Source of the DNA: Betaproteobacteria bacterium
Lineage (GTDB): Bacteria > Pseudomonadota > Gammaproteobacteria > Burkholderiales > Thiobacillaceae
DNA: 35,621 nucleotides
Assembly: GCA_020049415.1 (NCBI GenBank)
Contig: JAIFKV010000091.1
Location: 1-35,621 of the forward strand
Reading direction: 5' to 3'
Part shown: one piece after another, positions 16,809 through 26,291 of the stretch
How the letters are laid out: each line of letters opens with the position of its first letter
Numbering within the stretch: the first letter of the stretch is position 1
Program-made: the position numbers and the translations under genes
The notes under the pieces: generated by a model
Databases searched by the model: none
The model's input: only the letters and a program-made list of their open reading frames with translations
Told to the model about the DNA's origin: nothing

Positions 16809-17654
16809 TCAGGATGACCGTTTCTTCTCGTGGATGACCAGCCCGATGCCGCCAAGAATGGCCAGCGATGCCAATACCAGGCGCAGGCTGATGGGCTCAT
16901 CCAAGAGAATGACGCCGGCGAGCGCGGCAATGACCGGAACGCTGAGTTGGACGCTGGCGGCATGGGTGGCCTGCAGCCCGGGGAGCGCGCTGTACCAGAT
17001 GGCATAACCGATGCCTGAAGCCAGCGCGCCCGACGCAACCGCATACCAGAATCCGACGCTGTCGAAAGAAATCCGCTCCAGCGTCAGCAGGCTTGCCGCG
17101 ATAGCGAAAGGAATCGCGCGCAGAAAATTACCCGCGGTTACCCGGGTGGGGTCGCCAGCGCCTTTTCCGCGCAAAGAATAGATACCCCAAGCAACGCCAG
17201 CGCCCAACATCAGCAAGGAACCTTGCAACGGTGGTGCGGACAGCCCCGGCAGCAACAAAACCAGCAGTCCGCCGAGCGCGAAAAACAGGCCTACGCGTTG
17301 CCATTTCAGCAAGCGTTCACCGGCCCAGATGCCATACCCGATCATCGACGCCTGCACCGCGCCGAACAGCAGCAAGGCGCCCGTGGCGGCCGGCAAGCTC
17401 AGGTAAGCAAAGGAAAAGCCGGCGGCGTAGACAAACAATGCCAATGCCGAAAGCCAGTTGCCGGAGCCGGGTTGGGCGCTGTGCTTGAATTGCACCACCA
17501 GCCAAAGCATCAATGCGCCGGAGATCAGCCGTATGCTGGTGAAGCTGGCCGCATCCATACCGGTCTGCTTGAGGGCTATCCGGCAGAGCAGTGAATTGCC
17601 GGCGAAAGCGATCATGGCCAGAGCGGTCAGCATGGTGATGCGGGCATGGATCAT
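16809..17654 (-). CDS. EamA/DMT family transporter
   Basis: A 281-residue inner-membrane protein with about ten helices arranged as two EamA repeats (about 5-130 and 145-275). The first repeat begins TALAMIAFAGNSLLCRIAL with FTSIRLISGALMLWL. The second contains GVAWGIYSLRGKGAGDPTRVTAGN and ends SVPVIAALAGVILLDEPISLRLVLAS, a typical EamA hallmark. Family members move amino acids, sugars or other metabolites; the substrate cannot be read from sequence. Its ATG overlaps the stop of the rhomboid gene by four bases (ATGA), so the two are translationally coupled. Confidence 0.9.
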   Translation of the reverse strand: MIHARITMLTALAMIAFAGNSLLCRIALKQTGMDAASFTSIRLISGALMLWLVVQFKHSAQPGSGNWLSALALFVYAAGFSFAYLSLPAATGALLLFGAVQASMIGYGIWAGERLLKWQRVGLFFALGGLLVLLLPGLSAPPLQGSLLMLGAGVAWGIYSLRGKGAGDPTRVTAGNFLRAIPFAIAASLLTLERISFDSVGFWYAVASGALASGIGYAIWYSALPGLQATHAASVQLSVPVIAALAGVILLDEPISLRLVLASLAILGGIGLVIHEKKRSS

Positions 17655-18820
17655 GGCGGCGTCAAACTGGGCTTGGCGATTGCCGGCGGGGGCGGTTGCT
17701 TGCTTGCCTGACGGGGTGGTTTGGCGACGCTGTCCAGCGCCGCGCGGATTTGCTCCAGATCTTTCGCCCGCAGGCCTTCGACCAACGCGCGCGAGGCATC
17801 GCGACGTAGTTCGGCGTATTCGCGCAACGAAGCCAGCGCGGCGGCGGAAGGGGCCGCTGCATTCAGATGCAGTTTGGCCAGTTGCTCGAAGCTTTCCGCA
17901 TACGGGCTGCTGACTTCGCTTTCGATGCGTCCGGCCAATTCGTCGAAGCTGGGGTTTTCCTGGCGAGCGCGACCGATAATGGCCCCCCAGCGGGCGCGGA
18001 TGCGGGCATCTTCGCCGAGAAACTCATGGATTTCGCCGCGTGCCCGCACCTCTTCGCTCCAGCGATAAGTTGGCGCGGGAATGTTGACGATCAGCAGCGT
18101 CAGGCCGCCGACCAGGCCGCCGGTGGCGAGCCAGCGGCCGCGCCTGGGGTATGACGCGCCGGCCTCGAACGGACGGGCCAGCGCCACACCGGCGAGAATG
18201 CCGCCGAGCAGTCCGCCGATGTGGGCGGCGTTGTCGATGCCGGTGATTTGCAGGCCAAGCACGATGGTGATGATGGAAAAGCCGACCGCGCCCCAGAAGA
18301 ACCATTTGAATTCAGATGGATTGATATGGCTGCGTTCGCGCCAGAGAAACACCATGAAAGCGCCATAGACGCCAAAAATAGCGCCCGATGCGCCGCCGGA
18401 AACGGCGAGGTCGCCCTGTGCGATGAGTGACAGCAGATTGCCGCTGAGACCGCTGCAAAAGTAGATCAACAGAAATCGCGCCGGGCCGAACATGCGCTCG
18501 ACCAGACGACCGCCATCCCACAGCGAAATCATGTTCAAGGTCAGATGCACTATCCCGAAATGCAGGAATAACGCGCTGCCGAGTCGCCACCATTCACCGT
18601 CCTTGGTGGCCGGCCCGAAGTTCGCCCCCCAATCGAATTGCACGCTGTTGGAGGTGTGCCAGAGTCCCGCGCCAAACCAAAGCATCAGCATGAACACCAG
18701 CAGATTGATGGCAAGCAGCAGCAGCGTTATCGGCACATGCGCGACGCGCTGGCGTAATTGGTCAAGCAGAGGAAGCGGCGGCGAGTTCACAAAGTTGGCG
18801 GCGGCATCGGGAAGTGGCAA
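17651..18820 (-). CDS. Rhomboid family intramembrane serine protease
   Basis: A 389-residue membrane protease. The rhomboid domain (about 30-215) shows the conserved HLTLNM (His92, Asn96) in helix 2, the catalytic Ser145 in SGGASGAIFG and the catalytic His200 in NAAHIGG. A further membrane helix (about 232-248) leads to a C-terminal extension of roughly 140 residues, helical and charged, ending in a Pro-rich tail; this extension is beyond the core fold. The start is taken as TTG at 18820, since no ATG or GTG precedes the first membrane helix in frame and a stop lies just upstream. The stop overlaps the start of the EamA gene. Confidence 0.9.
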   Translation of the reverse strand: MPLPDAAANFVNSPPLPLLDQLRQRVAHVPITLLLLAINLLVFMLMLWFGAGLWHTSNSVQFDWGANFGPATKDGEWWRLGSALFLHFGIVHLTLNMISLWDGGRLVERMFGPARFLLIYFCSGLSGNLLSLIAQGDLAVSGGASGAIFGVYGAFMVFLWRERSHINPSEFKWFFWGAVGFSIITIVLGLQITGIDNAAHIGGLLGGILAGVALARPFEAGASYPRRGRWLATGGLVGGLTLLIVNIPAPTYRWSEEVRARGEIHEFLGEDARIRARWGAIIGRARQENPSFDELAGRIESEVSSPYAESFEQLAKLHLNAAAPSAAALASLREYAELRRDASRALVEGLRAKDLEQIRAALDSVAKPPRQASKQPPPPAIAKPSLTPP

Positions 18821-18913
18821 GAATACCGAAATTGAACGCCAGTGCCTGAGCTAGATTGTCCAATCCGCCTGGACAGGCGAAGATGCACGCCAACTCGGCA
18901 CCTACGCGCAAGC

Positions 18914-21424
18914 ATGAACCTTGGTATTCCCCTCCAGTTTTTGAGCATAAAGCCGGATTCCAGCCTGCTTTACAGCAGCTTTTATGATCCAAAACTGGTT
19001 CTGCTCTCAATATTGATCGCGATTTTTGCATCGCACGCCGCGCTCACCGTGACTGAGCAGATGCGCGGTGCGCGGCAGGCCATACAGCGTGCCGGATGGC
19101 TGTTGGTGGCGGCGTTGGTGATGGGCGGCGGCACTTGGGCGATGCATTTTATCGGCATGTTGGCGTTGCGTTTGCCTTGCCAGATCACCTATGACAGCAC
19201 CATTACCCTGTTTTCGGTGCTGCCCGGCATCTTGGCGAGCGCGGTCGCGTTGCGGCTGATCAGCCGATCCGGTTTCAATCATCTGCGCGTGTTCGTCAGC
19301 AGTCTGTTGCTGGGGCTTGGCATTGGTGTCATGCATTACACCGGCATGGCGGCGCTGCGTCTGGAAGGGCTGCTGCGTTACGACCCGTTGCTGTTTATTG
19401 TTTCCATTCTGGTCGCGGTGGCATTGGCCTGGGTTGCTTTGTCGATCAATTTCCTGTTGCGCAAGCGCGCCGATATCGCCGGCCGCTGGTTGACCCTGGC
19501 TAGCGCGGTGGTGCTCGGCGGTGCGGTCTCCGGCATGCATTACACGGCGATGGCGGCCGCCTATTTCTTGAATGACGGCGATACCAGCTTGCCGAATTCG
19601 GTTTTGAGTCCGAATGTGCTGGTCGCCATGGTCAGCCTGGCAAGCATTTTGTTGATTGCCTTGGTTCTGTTTGCCATGGCGGTGCGGCGGCATCTGGCGA
19701 TGGCGCGGCAATTGCGTCAAAGCGAACAAAAACTGCGTCGTATGCTGGAAACCACGCATGAAGGTTTCCTCATGGTCGACACCGCGCAATGCGTGCTGGA
19801 TGTAAACCCGGCGTTGTGCAACATGCTGCAATGCGTCCGCGCGTCGATCATCGGGCATAGTTTGCTCGAATTCATGGATCAGCCGAATCGCCAGATTTTT
19901 CTTGCCGCCACCGAGAATCCCGCCAGCGCCGGGCGGTTTGAGATTGCGCTGCCGCGCGCGGATGGTGAACTGCTCACTTGCGAGTTCAGCGTCACCGCGA
20001 CCAGCGATGAGGATGGCAACGCCACCGGTCAGTTTGCGTTGATTACCGACATTACCCAGCGCAAGCAGGCGGAAGCCCAGATCCGCAATCTTGCTTTCTA
20101 TGACGTTCTTACCCAGTTGCCCAATCGTCGCCTGCTGCTGGATCGGCTTGGCCATGCGCTGGCTTCCAGCCAACGATATAGCCGATTTGGCGCGATCTTG
20201 TTTCTCGACCTGGATAATTTCAAAGTCATCAACGATACCCAGGGCCACGATGTTGGCGATTTGTTGTTGAGCGAAGTCGCCCAGCGATTGCAAGCCTGCG
20301 TGCGTGAAGACGACAGCGTGGCGCGTCTGGGCGGCGATGAGTTTGTTGCCTTGCTGGAAAACTTGCACCATGACGAGGCGATTGCCGCCGCGCAGGCCGA
20401 AATGGTGGCGGAAAAAATCCGCGATGCGATCAACCTGCCGTTCAGCATTCAACGCCGTGAATTCCACAGTACGCCCAGCATCGGCATCAGTCTGTTTTTC
20501 GGGCACCGGGTCAGCATCGATGAATTGCTCAAACGCGCCGATGTGGCGATGTATCAGGCCAAGGATGCGGGGCGCAATGCAATCCGCTTCTTCGATCCGG
20601 CCATGCAGGCCGGGTTGGATGCGCGCATCGCCCTGGTGGCCGATTTGCGCCAAGCCTTGCCGCAACATCAACTGCATCTCGACTACCAGCCGCAGGTCGA
20701 TCTGGTTGGGCATATCTTCGGTGCCGAGGTGCTGTTGCGTTGGCGGCATCCGCAGCGAGGTTTGATCTCGCCGGCCGAGTTCATTCCGCTGGCGGAAGAA
20801 TGCAATCTGATCCTGGATTTGGGGCACTGGGTATTGCAGACCGCCTGCGCTCAGATCAAGGTCTGGCAACAGCAGCCGACGACCCGCCTGCTGCGGCTTG
20901 CGGTCAACGTCAGCGCGCGGCAATTTCGGCAACCGGACTTTGTCCGCAAGGTGGAGGCGCTGCTCGCCGAATACGCCATCGACCCGGCGCTGCTGAAGCT
21001 GGAACTCACCGAAAGTCTGGTACTCGACAACGTCGATGACAGCATCGCCAAGATGCTGACGCTGAAAGCGCGCGGCATCGGTTTCTCGATGGATGACTTC
21101 GGCACCGGCCATTCCTCACTGTCCTATCTCAAGCGGTTGCCGCTCGACCAACTCAAGATCGACCAATCGTTTGTGCGCGATATCGCCACTGATCCGAACG
21201 ATGCCGCCATCGTGCAAACCATCATCGTGATGGCCAAAAGCCTTGGCCTCGATGTCATCGCCGAAGGCGTCGAAACCGAGGCGCAACTCGAATTTCTGCG
21301 CCAGCGCGGTTGCGCCGCGTTCCAGGGCTATCTGTTCAGTCGTCCGGTAGCGCTGGACCAGTTCGAGGCGTTACTGTCAGCGCAGCCGGAACTTGATCCC
21401 ACTCCTTTTGCAGACCCACCATGA
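18914..21424 (+). CDS. MHYT-PAS-GGDEF-EAL c-di-GMP signalling protein
   Basis: An 836-residue membrane protein. Seven predicted helices (about 25-260) form an MHYT sensor with three repeat motifs: MHFIGM at 77, MHYTGM at 140 and MHYTAM at 208. The family is proposed to bind copper and sense O2, CO or NO. A PAS domain follows (about 270-385). The GGDEF domain has GGDEF at 473-477 and an intact inhibitory site REDD at 464-467. The EAL domain reads EVL at 605-607, with LELTES (695-701), DDFGTG (727-732) and EGVE (784-787) all present. Both cyclase and phosphodiesterase activity are therefore possible. ATG at 18914 is preferred over an upstream GTG at 18842. The stop overlaps the next gene (ATGA). 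Confidence 0.92.
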   Translation: MNLGIPLQFLSIKPDSSLLYSSFYDPKLVLLSILIAIFASHAALTVTEQMRGARQAIQRAGWLLVAALVMGGGTWAMHFIGMLALRLPCQITYDSTITLFSVLPGILASAVALRLISRSGFNHLRVFVSSLLLGLGIGVMHYTGMAALRLEGLLRYDPLLFIVSILVAVALAWVALSINFLLRKRADIAGRWLTLASAVVLGGAVSGMHYTAMAAAYFLNDGDTSLPNSVLSPNVLVAMVSLASILLIALVLFAMAVRRHLAMARQLRQSEQKLRRMLETTHEGFLMVDTAQCVLDVNPALCNMLQCVRASIIGHSLLEFMDQPNRQIFLAATENPASAGRFEIALPRADGELLTCEFSVTATSDEDGNATGQFALITDITQRKQAEAQIRNLAFYDVLTQLPNRRLLLDRLGHALASSQRYSRFGAILFLDLDNFKVINDTQGHDVGDLLLSEVAQRLQACVREDDSVARLGGDEFVALLENLHHDEAIAAAQAEMVAEKIRDAINLPFSIQRREFHSTPSIGISLFFGHRVSIDELLKRADVAMYQAKDAGRNAIRFFDPAMQAGLDARIALVADLRQALPQHQLHLDYQPQVDLVGHIFGAEVLLRWRHPQRGLISPAEFIPLAEECNLILDLGHWVLQTACAQIKVWQQQPTTRLLRLAVNVSARQFRQPDFVRKVEALLAEYAIDPALLKLELTESLVLDNVDDSIAKMLTLKARGIGFSMDDFGTGHSSLSYLKRLPLDQLKIDQSFVRDIATDPNDAAIVQTIIVMAKSLGLDVIAEGVETEAQLEFLRQRGCAAFQGYLFSRPVALDQFEALLSAQPELDPTPFADPP

Positions 21425-22875
21425 ACATACCCGCTATCCCCAACTCTCCTCTCAGCATCCAGCACTTGATGGACACCAGCGGCGTGCGCTTCGGCACCAG
21501 CGGCGCGCGCGGCCTGGCTGCGGAACTGACCGCCGAACTTTGTTTTGCCTACACCACCGCCTTTCTGCAAGTCATCGGCGCGCCCGCCGGCAGTCGCGTC
21601 GCGCTCGGCATGGACTTGCGTCCGAGCAGTCCGGACATCGCTGCCGCTTGCGTGGCGGCAATCCGGCACGCTGGTCTGGAGGCTGATTTCTGCGGCGTAT
21701 TGCCGACCCCGACGCTGGCTTTTCATGCTCAGGAAGCGGGTATTCCGGCGATCATGGTGACCGGCAGTCATATTCCGTTCGACCGCAATGGCATCAAGTT
21801 CTACCGTGCCAGCGGCGAAATCACCAAGTCGGATGAAGCCGGCATCGCCGCCGCAGCGGTGCGCTTGCCAGCCAAAATCCAGCTCGACGCCTTGCCGGCG
21901 GTCAACCCGCAAGCGCGCCAGCATTACATCGATCGCTACCTGAACTTTTTCCCGCGCAATCGGTTGGCCGGAATGCGGCTCGGTTTCTACGAACATTCCA
22001 GCGTCGCCCGCGATCTGCTGCGCGACATTCTGGAAGGACTCGGTGGCGAGGTGATTTCCTTGGGGCGCACCGACCAGTTCGTCCCGATCGACACCGAAGC
22101 GGTCGCCGAAGCGGATATTCGCCAGGCCCGCCTATGGGCGGTGGAACATCGATTCGACGCCATTCTGTCCACCGACGGCGATGCCGACCGACCGCTGCTG
22201 GGCGACGAGCGGGGCGACTATTTGCGTGGCGACGTGGTTGGCATTCTGTGCGCCCAGTATCTTGGCGCAGATGCCGTCGCCACCCCGGTCAGCAGCAATA
22301 CCGCGCTGGAAAAATGCGGCGCATTCGCGCATCTGGCGCGGACCCGTATCGGCTCGCCGTTTGTCATCGAAGGCATGGAAGCCCTCCGCGCCAACGGCGC
22401 CCGCTGTGTGGTCGGCTTCGAAGCCAACGGTGGTTTTCTGGTTGGATCGCGGTTGGAAAAAGCGGGTCATTTCCTGCAGCCCTTGCCCACGCGCGATGCC
22501 GTGTTGCCGATCGTCGCCTTGCTGGCGATGGCGCGCGAGCGTGGCGTCGCCGTCTCGCAACTGCCCGCCAGCTTGCCGTCCCGCTTTACCGCCAGTGACC
22601 GGATACAGAACTTCGCTAGCGAAAAGAGCCGCCAGTTGCTGCAAACCTTGGCCGACTCGACGGCGGCCCTGGACGCGTTTCTAGCGCCGCTCGGCGTCGT
22701 CGCCGCCAGCATTGACCAGACCGATGGCCTGCGTATCAGCCTCGCCAACGCTGAAATCGTCCACTTGCGTCCCTCCGGCAACGCCCCGGAACTGCGCTGC
22801 TATGCGGAGGCGGAAAGCCAGGCGCGGGCCATTGCGCTGGCGGCGGCGTGTTTGCAACAGGCGGGTAGCCGGTAG
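21421..22875 (+). CDS. Phosphohexomutase (phosphomannomutase/phosphoglucomutase family)
   Basis: A 484-residue alpha-D-phosphohexomutase, which interconverts hexose 1- and 6-phosphates for nucleotide-sugar and polysaccharide synthesis. It shows RFGTSGARG (23-31), the phosphoserine loop VTGSHIPFDRNGIKF (Ser116; the usual form is TASHNP), the Mg-binding loop TDGDADR (251-257), the sugar-binding loop GFEANGG (332-338) and the phosphate-binding loop RPSGNAPELR (450-459). All four active-site loops are present, but the divergent Ser and sugar loops leave the preferred substrate open. The ATG at 21421 overlaps the stop of the MHYT-GGDEF-EAL gene by four bases, so the two proteins are made together. 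An internal ATG at 21469 is a less likely start. Confidence 0.88.
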   Translation: MNIPAIPNSPLSIQHLMDTSGVRFGTSGARGLAAELTAELCFAYTTAFLQVIGAPAGSRVALGMDLRPSSPDIAAACVAAIRHAGLEADFCGVLPTPTLAFHAQEAGIPAIMVTGSHIPFDRNGIKFYRASGEITKSDEAGIAAAAVRLPAKIQLDALPAVNPQARQHYIDRYLNFFPRNRLAGMRLGFYEHSSVARDLLRDILEGLGGEVISLGRTDQFVPIDTEAVAEADIRQARLWAVEHRFDAILSTDGDADRPLLGDERGDYLRGDVVGILCAQYLGADAVATPVSSNTALEKCGAFAHLARTRIGSPFVIEGMEALRANGARCVVGFEANGGFLVGSRLEKAGHFLQPLPTRDAVLPIVALLAMARERGVAVSQLPASLPSRFTASDRIQNFASEKSRQLLQTLADSTAALDAFLAPLGVVAASIDQTDGLRISLANAEIVHLRPSGNAPELRCYAEAESQARAIALAAACLQQAGSR

Positions 22876-22981
22876 GCGAGCAGGCGTTTGCCTGTCCGCC
22901 CAAGTTGGCGTCTGACAAGCGGATTTTTTCATTAACGCTTTATTGTATTGAATTAGACACAACGCCCAACGCCGTACACCT

Positions 22982-23383
22982 ATGCGCCCGCATTTCCATA
23001 TCCCGCCGGAAGAGGTCGAAATCAGCATGATTCGCGCCCAGGGCGCCGGTGGGCAGAACGTCAACAAGGTGTCCAATGCGGTGCATCTGCGGTTTGATAT
23101 TGCCGCGTCTTCGCTGCCGGAGCCCATCCGTGAGCGACTTCTGCTGCTGAGTGATCGCCGTGTTGGCAAAGATGGCGTGGTGGTGATCAAAGCGCAGGAA
23201 TTCCGCAGCCTGGAGAAAAATCGCAGCGAGGCGATGCGCCGGCTGGAAGAACTGATAGCCAGCGTCGCCGTAGCGCCGAAAAAACGCCGGCCAACCAAGC
23301 CGACCCGTTCTTCCATCGCCAAGCGGCTGGATAACAAGTCGCGTCGAGCGATGCTGAAAGCCGGGCGCGGGAAGGTCGGCTGA
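22982..23383 (+). CDS. arfB: Alternative ribosome-rescue factor / peptidyl-tRNA hydrolase ArfB
   Basis: A 133-residue protein of the YaeJ/ArfB family. The catalytic GGQ lies at 23-25 in RAQGAGGQNVNK; it hydrolyses peptidyl-tRNA on ribosomes stalled without a stop codon. The basic C-terminal tail (KKRRPTKPTRSSIAKRLDNKSRRAMLKAGRGKVG) enters the empty mRNA channel. Length matches the family (about 140). It lies 106 bases after the phosphohexomutase gene with no clear terminator between, so it may be part of that transcript. It has no strong ribosome-binding site. It is convergent with the sigma-54 activator gene. Confidence 0.95.
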   Translation: MRPHFHIPPEEVEISMIRAQGAGGQNVNKVSNAVHLRFDIAASSLPEPIRERLLLLSDRRVGKDGVVVIKAQEFRSLEKNRSEAMRRLEELIASVAVAPKKRRPTKPTRSSIAKRLDNKSRRAMLKAGRGKVG

Positions 23384-23444
23384 CTTCGCTCACGCCGCTG
23401 ACTCTGTGGGTTGATGCTGACGCGGTGTTTTGCCCAAACGATTT

Positions 23445-24815
23445 TCACTCCAGCCCGTAGCGCTTGATCCGTCGCCACAGCGAAACCCGGTCGATGCCGA
23501 GGATGTCGGCGGCCTGGTTGCGGTTGCCGCCGGTGTATTGCAGAACCTGAGCGATATGGCTGGCTTCGGCTTTTTCCAGGCTATGCAGCACGTTGCCGAC
23601 CGGGGCGGCAACGCGTACCGACAGGTTGCGCAGGCTTTCCGGCAGATGCGCGAGTTCGAGCAATTCGCCACGCGCCAGCGCGACGCCGCGTTCGACCAGG
23701 TTGGCGAGTTCGCGCACGTTGCCCGGGTAGTCGTAACGGCTGAGCAGGCGTAGCGCCTCGGGCGCGATATCGACCACCGGTTTGGCCATTGCCAGCGCGA
23801 ATTTCTTCAGAAAATAGAACGCCAGCAACGGGATGTCGTCGCGCCGTTCGCGCAGCGGCGGCAGGGCGAGGTTGACGACATTGAGGCGGAAGAACAGGTC
23901 GGCGCGAAAGCGGCCGTTGGCGACGCTTTCCTGCAAGTCGCGATTGGTGGCGGCGATGAAGCGCACATCCACCGTCACCGGTTCGGTGCCGCCGACGCGC
24001 AGCAGTTCACGTTCCTGCAACACGCGCAGCAGCTTGACCTGCATCGCCGGCGACATTTCGGTGACTTCGTCGAGCAGCAAGGTGCCGCCCTCGGCGATTT
24101 CGATCAGGCCGCGCTTGACCCGGTCAGCGCCGGTGAATGCGCCTTTTTCGTGGCCGAACAGTTCGTTGGCGAGCAGTTCCTCTTGCAGCGCGCCGCAGTT
24201 CACCGCGACGAAGGAAGCGAAGCCGCGTTGCTCGGCGCGGCTGCTGTGGGCATGCACATAGCGCGCCAGCAACTCCTTGCCGGTGCCGGATTCGCCGCTG
24301 ATCAGCACATTGCAATCGGTCGGCCCGATCTGGCGCGCGGTATCGAGCAGGCGCAGCATCGCCGCGTCCTGGGTGACGATGTTGAGGCCGCCTTCATAAC
24401 CCTCGATGCGCCGCTTCAGGGCGCGGTTCTCGCGCTTCAACAGCACTACATCGAGCGCGCTCTTCACTACCTGGCGCACCTCGTCCAGACGGTAGGGCTT
24501 GGCAATGTAATGAAACGCGCCTTCTTTCATCGCTTCGACGGCGGAATCGAGCGTCGCATGGCCGGTTATGACGATGACCTCGCAATCCGGCTGCAGCGTT
24601 TTTGCTTGGCGCAACAGCGCCATGCCATCGACGCCCTGCATGCGCAGATCGGTCAGCAGCAGGTCGAATTCGTGCTGCTGCAAAGCGTTGAGTCCAGCAG
24701 CGCCGCTCGGGCAGGCGGTGACTTCATAGCCCTCCTTGCGCAACAAATGAGACAGATTTTTCAGCGCTGGCGCTTCGTCATCAACCGCCAGGATGCGGAT
24801 CGGGGGCGTGTTCAT
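23445..24815 (-). CDS. Sigma-54-dependent NtrC-family response regulator
   Basis: A 456-residue enhancer-binding protein. The receiver domain (about 7-120) has VDDE at 11-14, phosphoacceptor Asp56 in LLLTDLRMQGVDG and Lys106. The AAA+ domain (about 146-380) has Walker A GESGTGKE (174-181), the sigma-54 contact loop GAFTGA (225-230) and Walker B GGTLLLDE (243-250). A Fis-type helix-turn-helix closes the protein (GNRNQAADILGIDRVSLWRRIKRYGL). It hydrolyses ATP to open sigma-54 promoters. The chosen ATG at 24815 overlaps the kinase stop by four bases. Its probable targets are the two palindromes at 26292 and 26379 and the promoter at 26461. Confidence 0.95.
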   Translation of the reverse strand: MNTPPIRILAVDDEAPALKNLSHLLRKEGYEVTACPSGAAGLNALQQHEFDLLLTDLRMQGVDGMALLRQAKTLQPDCEVIVITGHATLDSAVEAMKEGAFHYIAKPYRLDEVRQVVKSALDVVLLKRENRALKRRIEGYEGGLNIVTQDAAMLRLLDTARQIGPTDCNVLISGESGTGKELLARYVHAHSSRAEQRGFASFVAVNCGALQEELLANELFGHEKGAFTGADRVKRGLIEIAEGGTLLLDEVTEMSPAMQVKLLRVLQERELLRVGGTEPVTVDVRFIAATNRDLQESVANGRFRADLFFRLNVVNLALPPLRERRDDIPLLAFYFLKKFALAMAKPVVDIAPEALRLLSRYDYPGNVRELANLVERGVALARGELLELAHLPESLRNLSVRVAAPVGNVLHSLEKAEASHIAQVLQYTGGNRNQAADILGIDRVSLWRRIKRYGLE

Positions 24816-26287
24816 TTTTCGCCTCCGCACGGCAGCCACAGGCTGAAGCAGACGCCGCCGCCGGGCGCGCTGACCACCGCGATTGCGCCGTTTTGCTCAC
24901 GCACGATTTCGGCCACGATGTAGAGGCCGAGCCCGGTGCCCTCACCCGGCGCGCGGGTGGTGAAGAATGGGTCGAAAACCTGGCCGATGCGCTCGGCGGG
25001 GATGCCGGGGCCGTCGTCGTGGATGCGGATCAATACCGCGCGGGTCGTCTCGGCTGGAGCGCCCAGTACCTGCGCTGTTCCTGTCTCCAGAGCATGGGTC
25101 ACCTCGACTGGCGGCCAGTCCTGGGCGCTGGCGGCGGTGGCCTCGATGCGGATCCGCACGCTGTCGCCGCCTGCCGCGAGTGCGTTCTGGATCAGGTTGA
25201 TGAATACCTGCTGCATGCGCTGCGGGTCCATGCACAGCAGCAGTTCCGGCGCCAGCGTGAAGCTGACGGTGTCGGCCTTGGGCAGGCGCGGGCGCAGCAA
25301 AAGCAAGCTTTTCTCCAGTACTTCGCGCAGCGGCGTTGGCGGGTTGCTCTGGCTGGGGCGGCGGCTGTAATCGAGCAGGGTATGCACGATACGACGGGCG
25401 CGTTCGGTTTCCTCGTCGATCTGGGTCAACCAGGCGCGCAATTCTGCGCGTGCCGCTGGTGGCAAAGACAAGGGCAGGGTTTCGATTTCCTCCAGCGCAA
25501 TCTGCGCCGCGCCGGAAATGTTGCCGAGCGGGTTGTTCAGTTCGTGCGCGACACCCGAGGCCAAGGTGCCAAGTGAAGCGAGTTTTTCCGATTGCAACAC
25601 TTGCCGGCGGCGCAATTCGAGCTCGCCCAGCATGCGGTTGAGCGCTAGGGTGAAGGACACCATTTCACGGTCCTTCGAAACCATGCTGAAGGCGCGAAAG
25701 TGTCCCTGCGCCAGCGGCGCGAGTTGTTCTTCCAGTTGCTGCAGCGGCCGTCCCACCACCCGGTACAACACTTGGCCGCCGGCCAGCGCCAACAGCACCA
25801 GCACCGCCACCGACCCGAGCAGGAAATGGCGCGATTGCCGTGCGCCGGCAACCAGACTGGCGCGCTCACGGTTACCCAGGTTTTCGCTTTGCGTCAGGAT
25901 GGCATGCCCGGTCGCGCGCAGCACATCGTCGTTGACGGTCGCGCTGGTGAGTTGTGCGCGGTAGAGCGCCAGCGTCCGCGCCAGCATCGGCAGTTCGTCG
26001 TTGCGGGTCAGTTCGGCCAGGATGGTCTGATCCTTCACCAGCAGGCGTTCCAGTTCGGCGGCCAGATTACGTGCCGCATCGAGGTCGGCCTGCGCCCGGT
26101 AAAGGAAGAAATTTTTCTCGTGTCGGCGCATTTCCTGAGCGGTTTCCTGGAACGCGGCGATCGCCACGCCCTCGTTCACGCGCTGCTCCAGATAGCGCAA
26201 GTTGTATGACGCGAACAGCACAAAAGCGCCGACGCCAAGCGCCAAGGCGAGGTAGATGAGGATGATTTTGCCGCGAATGCTGGTCAT
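24812..26287 (-). CDS. Membrane sensor histidine kinase
   Basis: A 491-residue kinase with two membrane helices (about 8-28 and 157-177) enclosing a helical periplasmic sensor (about 29-156), then a HAMP-like linker (about 178-230). The HisKA domain has phosphoacceptor His248 in GVAHELNNPLGNISG. The HATPase domain carries the N-box (NLIQNAL), DDGPGIP, FFTTR and GTGLGL. It matches the kinases that pair with NtrC-type regulators. The stop overlaps the regulator start (ATGA), making the two a translationally coupled pair. It is divergent from the Usp-like/SulP operon. A 18-bp palindrome begins five bases upstream of the ATG, so the regulator may also control its own operon. Confidence 0.93.
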   Translation of the reverse strand: MTSIRGKIILIYLALALGVGAFVLFASYNLRYLEQRVNEGVAIAAFQETAQEMRRHEKNFFLYRAQADLDAARNLAAELERLLVKDQTILAELTRNDELPMLARTLALYRAQLTSATVNDDVLRATGHAILTQSENLGNRERASLVAGARQSRHFLLGSVAVLVLLALAGGQVLYRVVGRPLQQLEEQLAPLAQGHFRAFSMVSKDREMVSFTLALNRMLGELELRRRQVLQSEKLASLGTLASGVAHELNNPLGNISGAAQIALEEIETLPLSLPPAARAELRAWLTQIDEETERARRIVHTLLDYSRRPSQSNPPTPLREVLEKSLLLLRPRLPKADTVSFTLAPELLLCMDPQRMQQVFINLIQNALAAGGDSVRIRIEATAASAQDWPPVEVTHALETGTAQVLGAPAETTRAVLIRIHDDGPGIPAERIGQVFDPFFTTRAPGEGTGLGLYIVAEIVREQNGAIAVVSAPGGGVCFSLWLPCGGEK

Positions 26288-26291
26288 GTCG

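Noticed and set aside
19007-21112. A 701-codon open frame on the minus strand opposite the MHYT-GGDEF-EAL gene
   Set aside because: Gln/His/Arg-rich low-complexity translation with no family features; it is the antisense shadow of a well-supported GC-rich gene.
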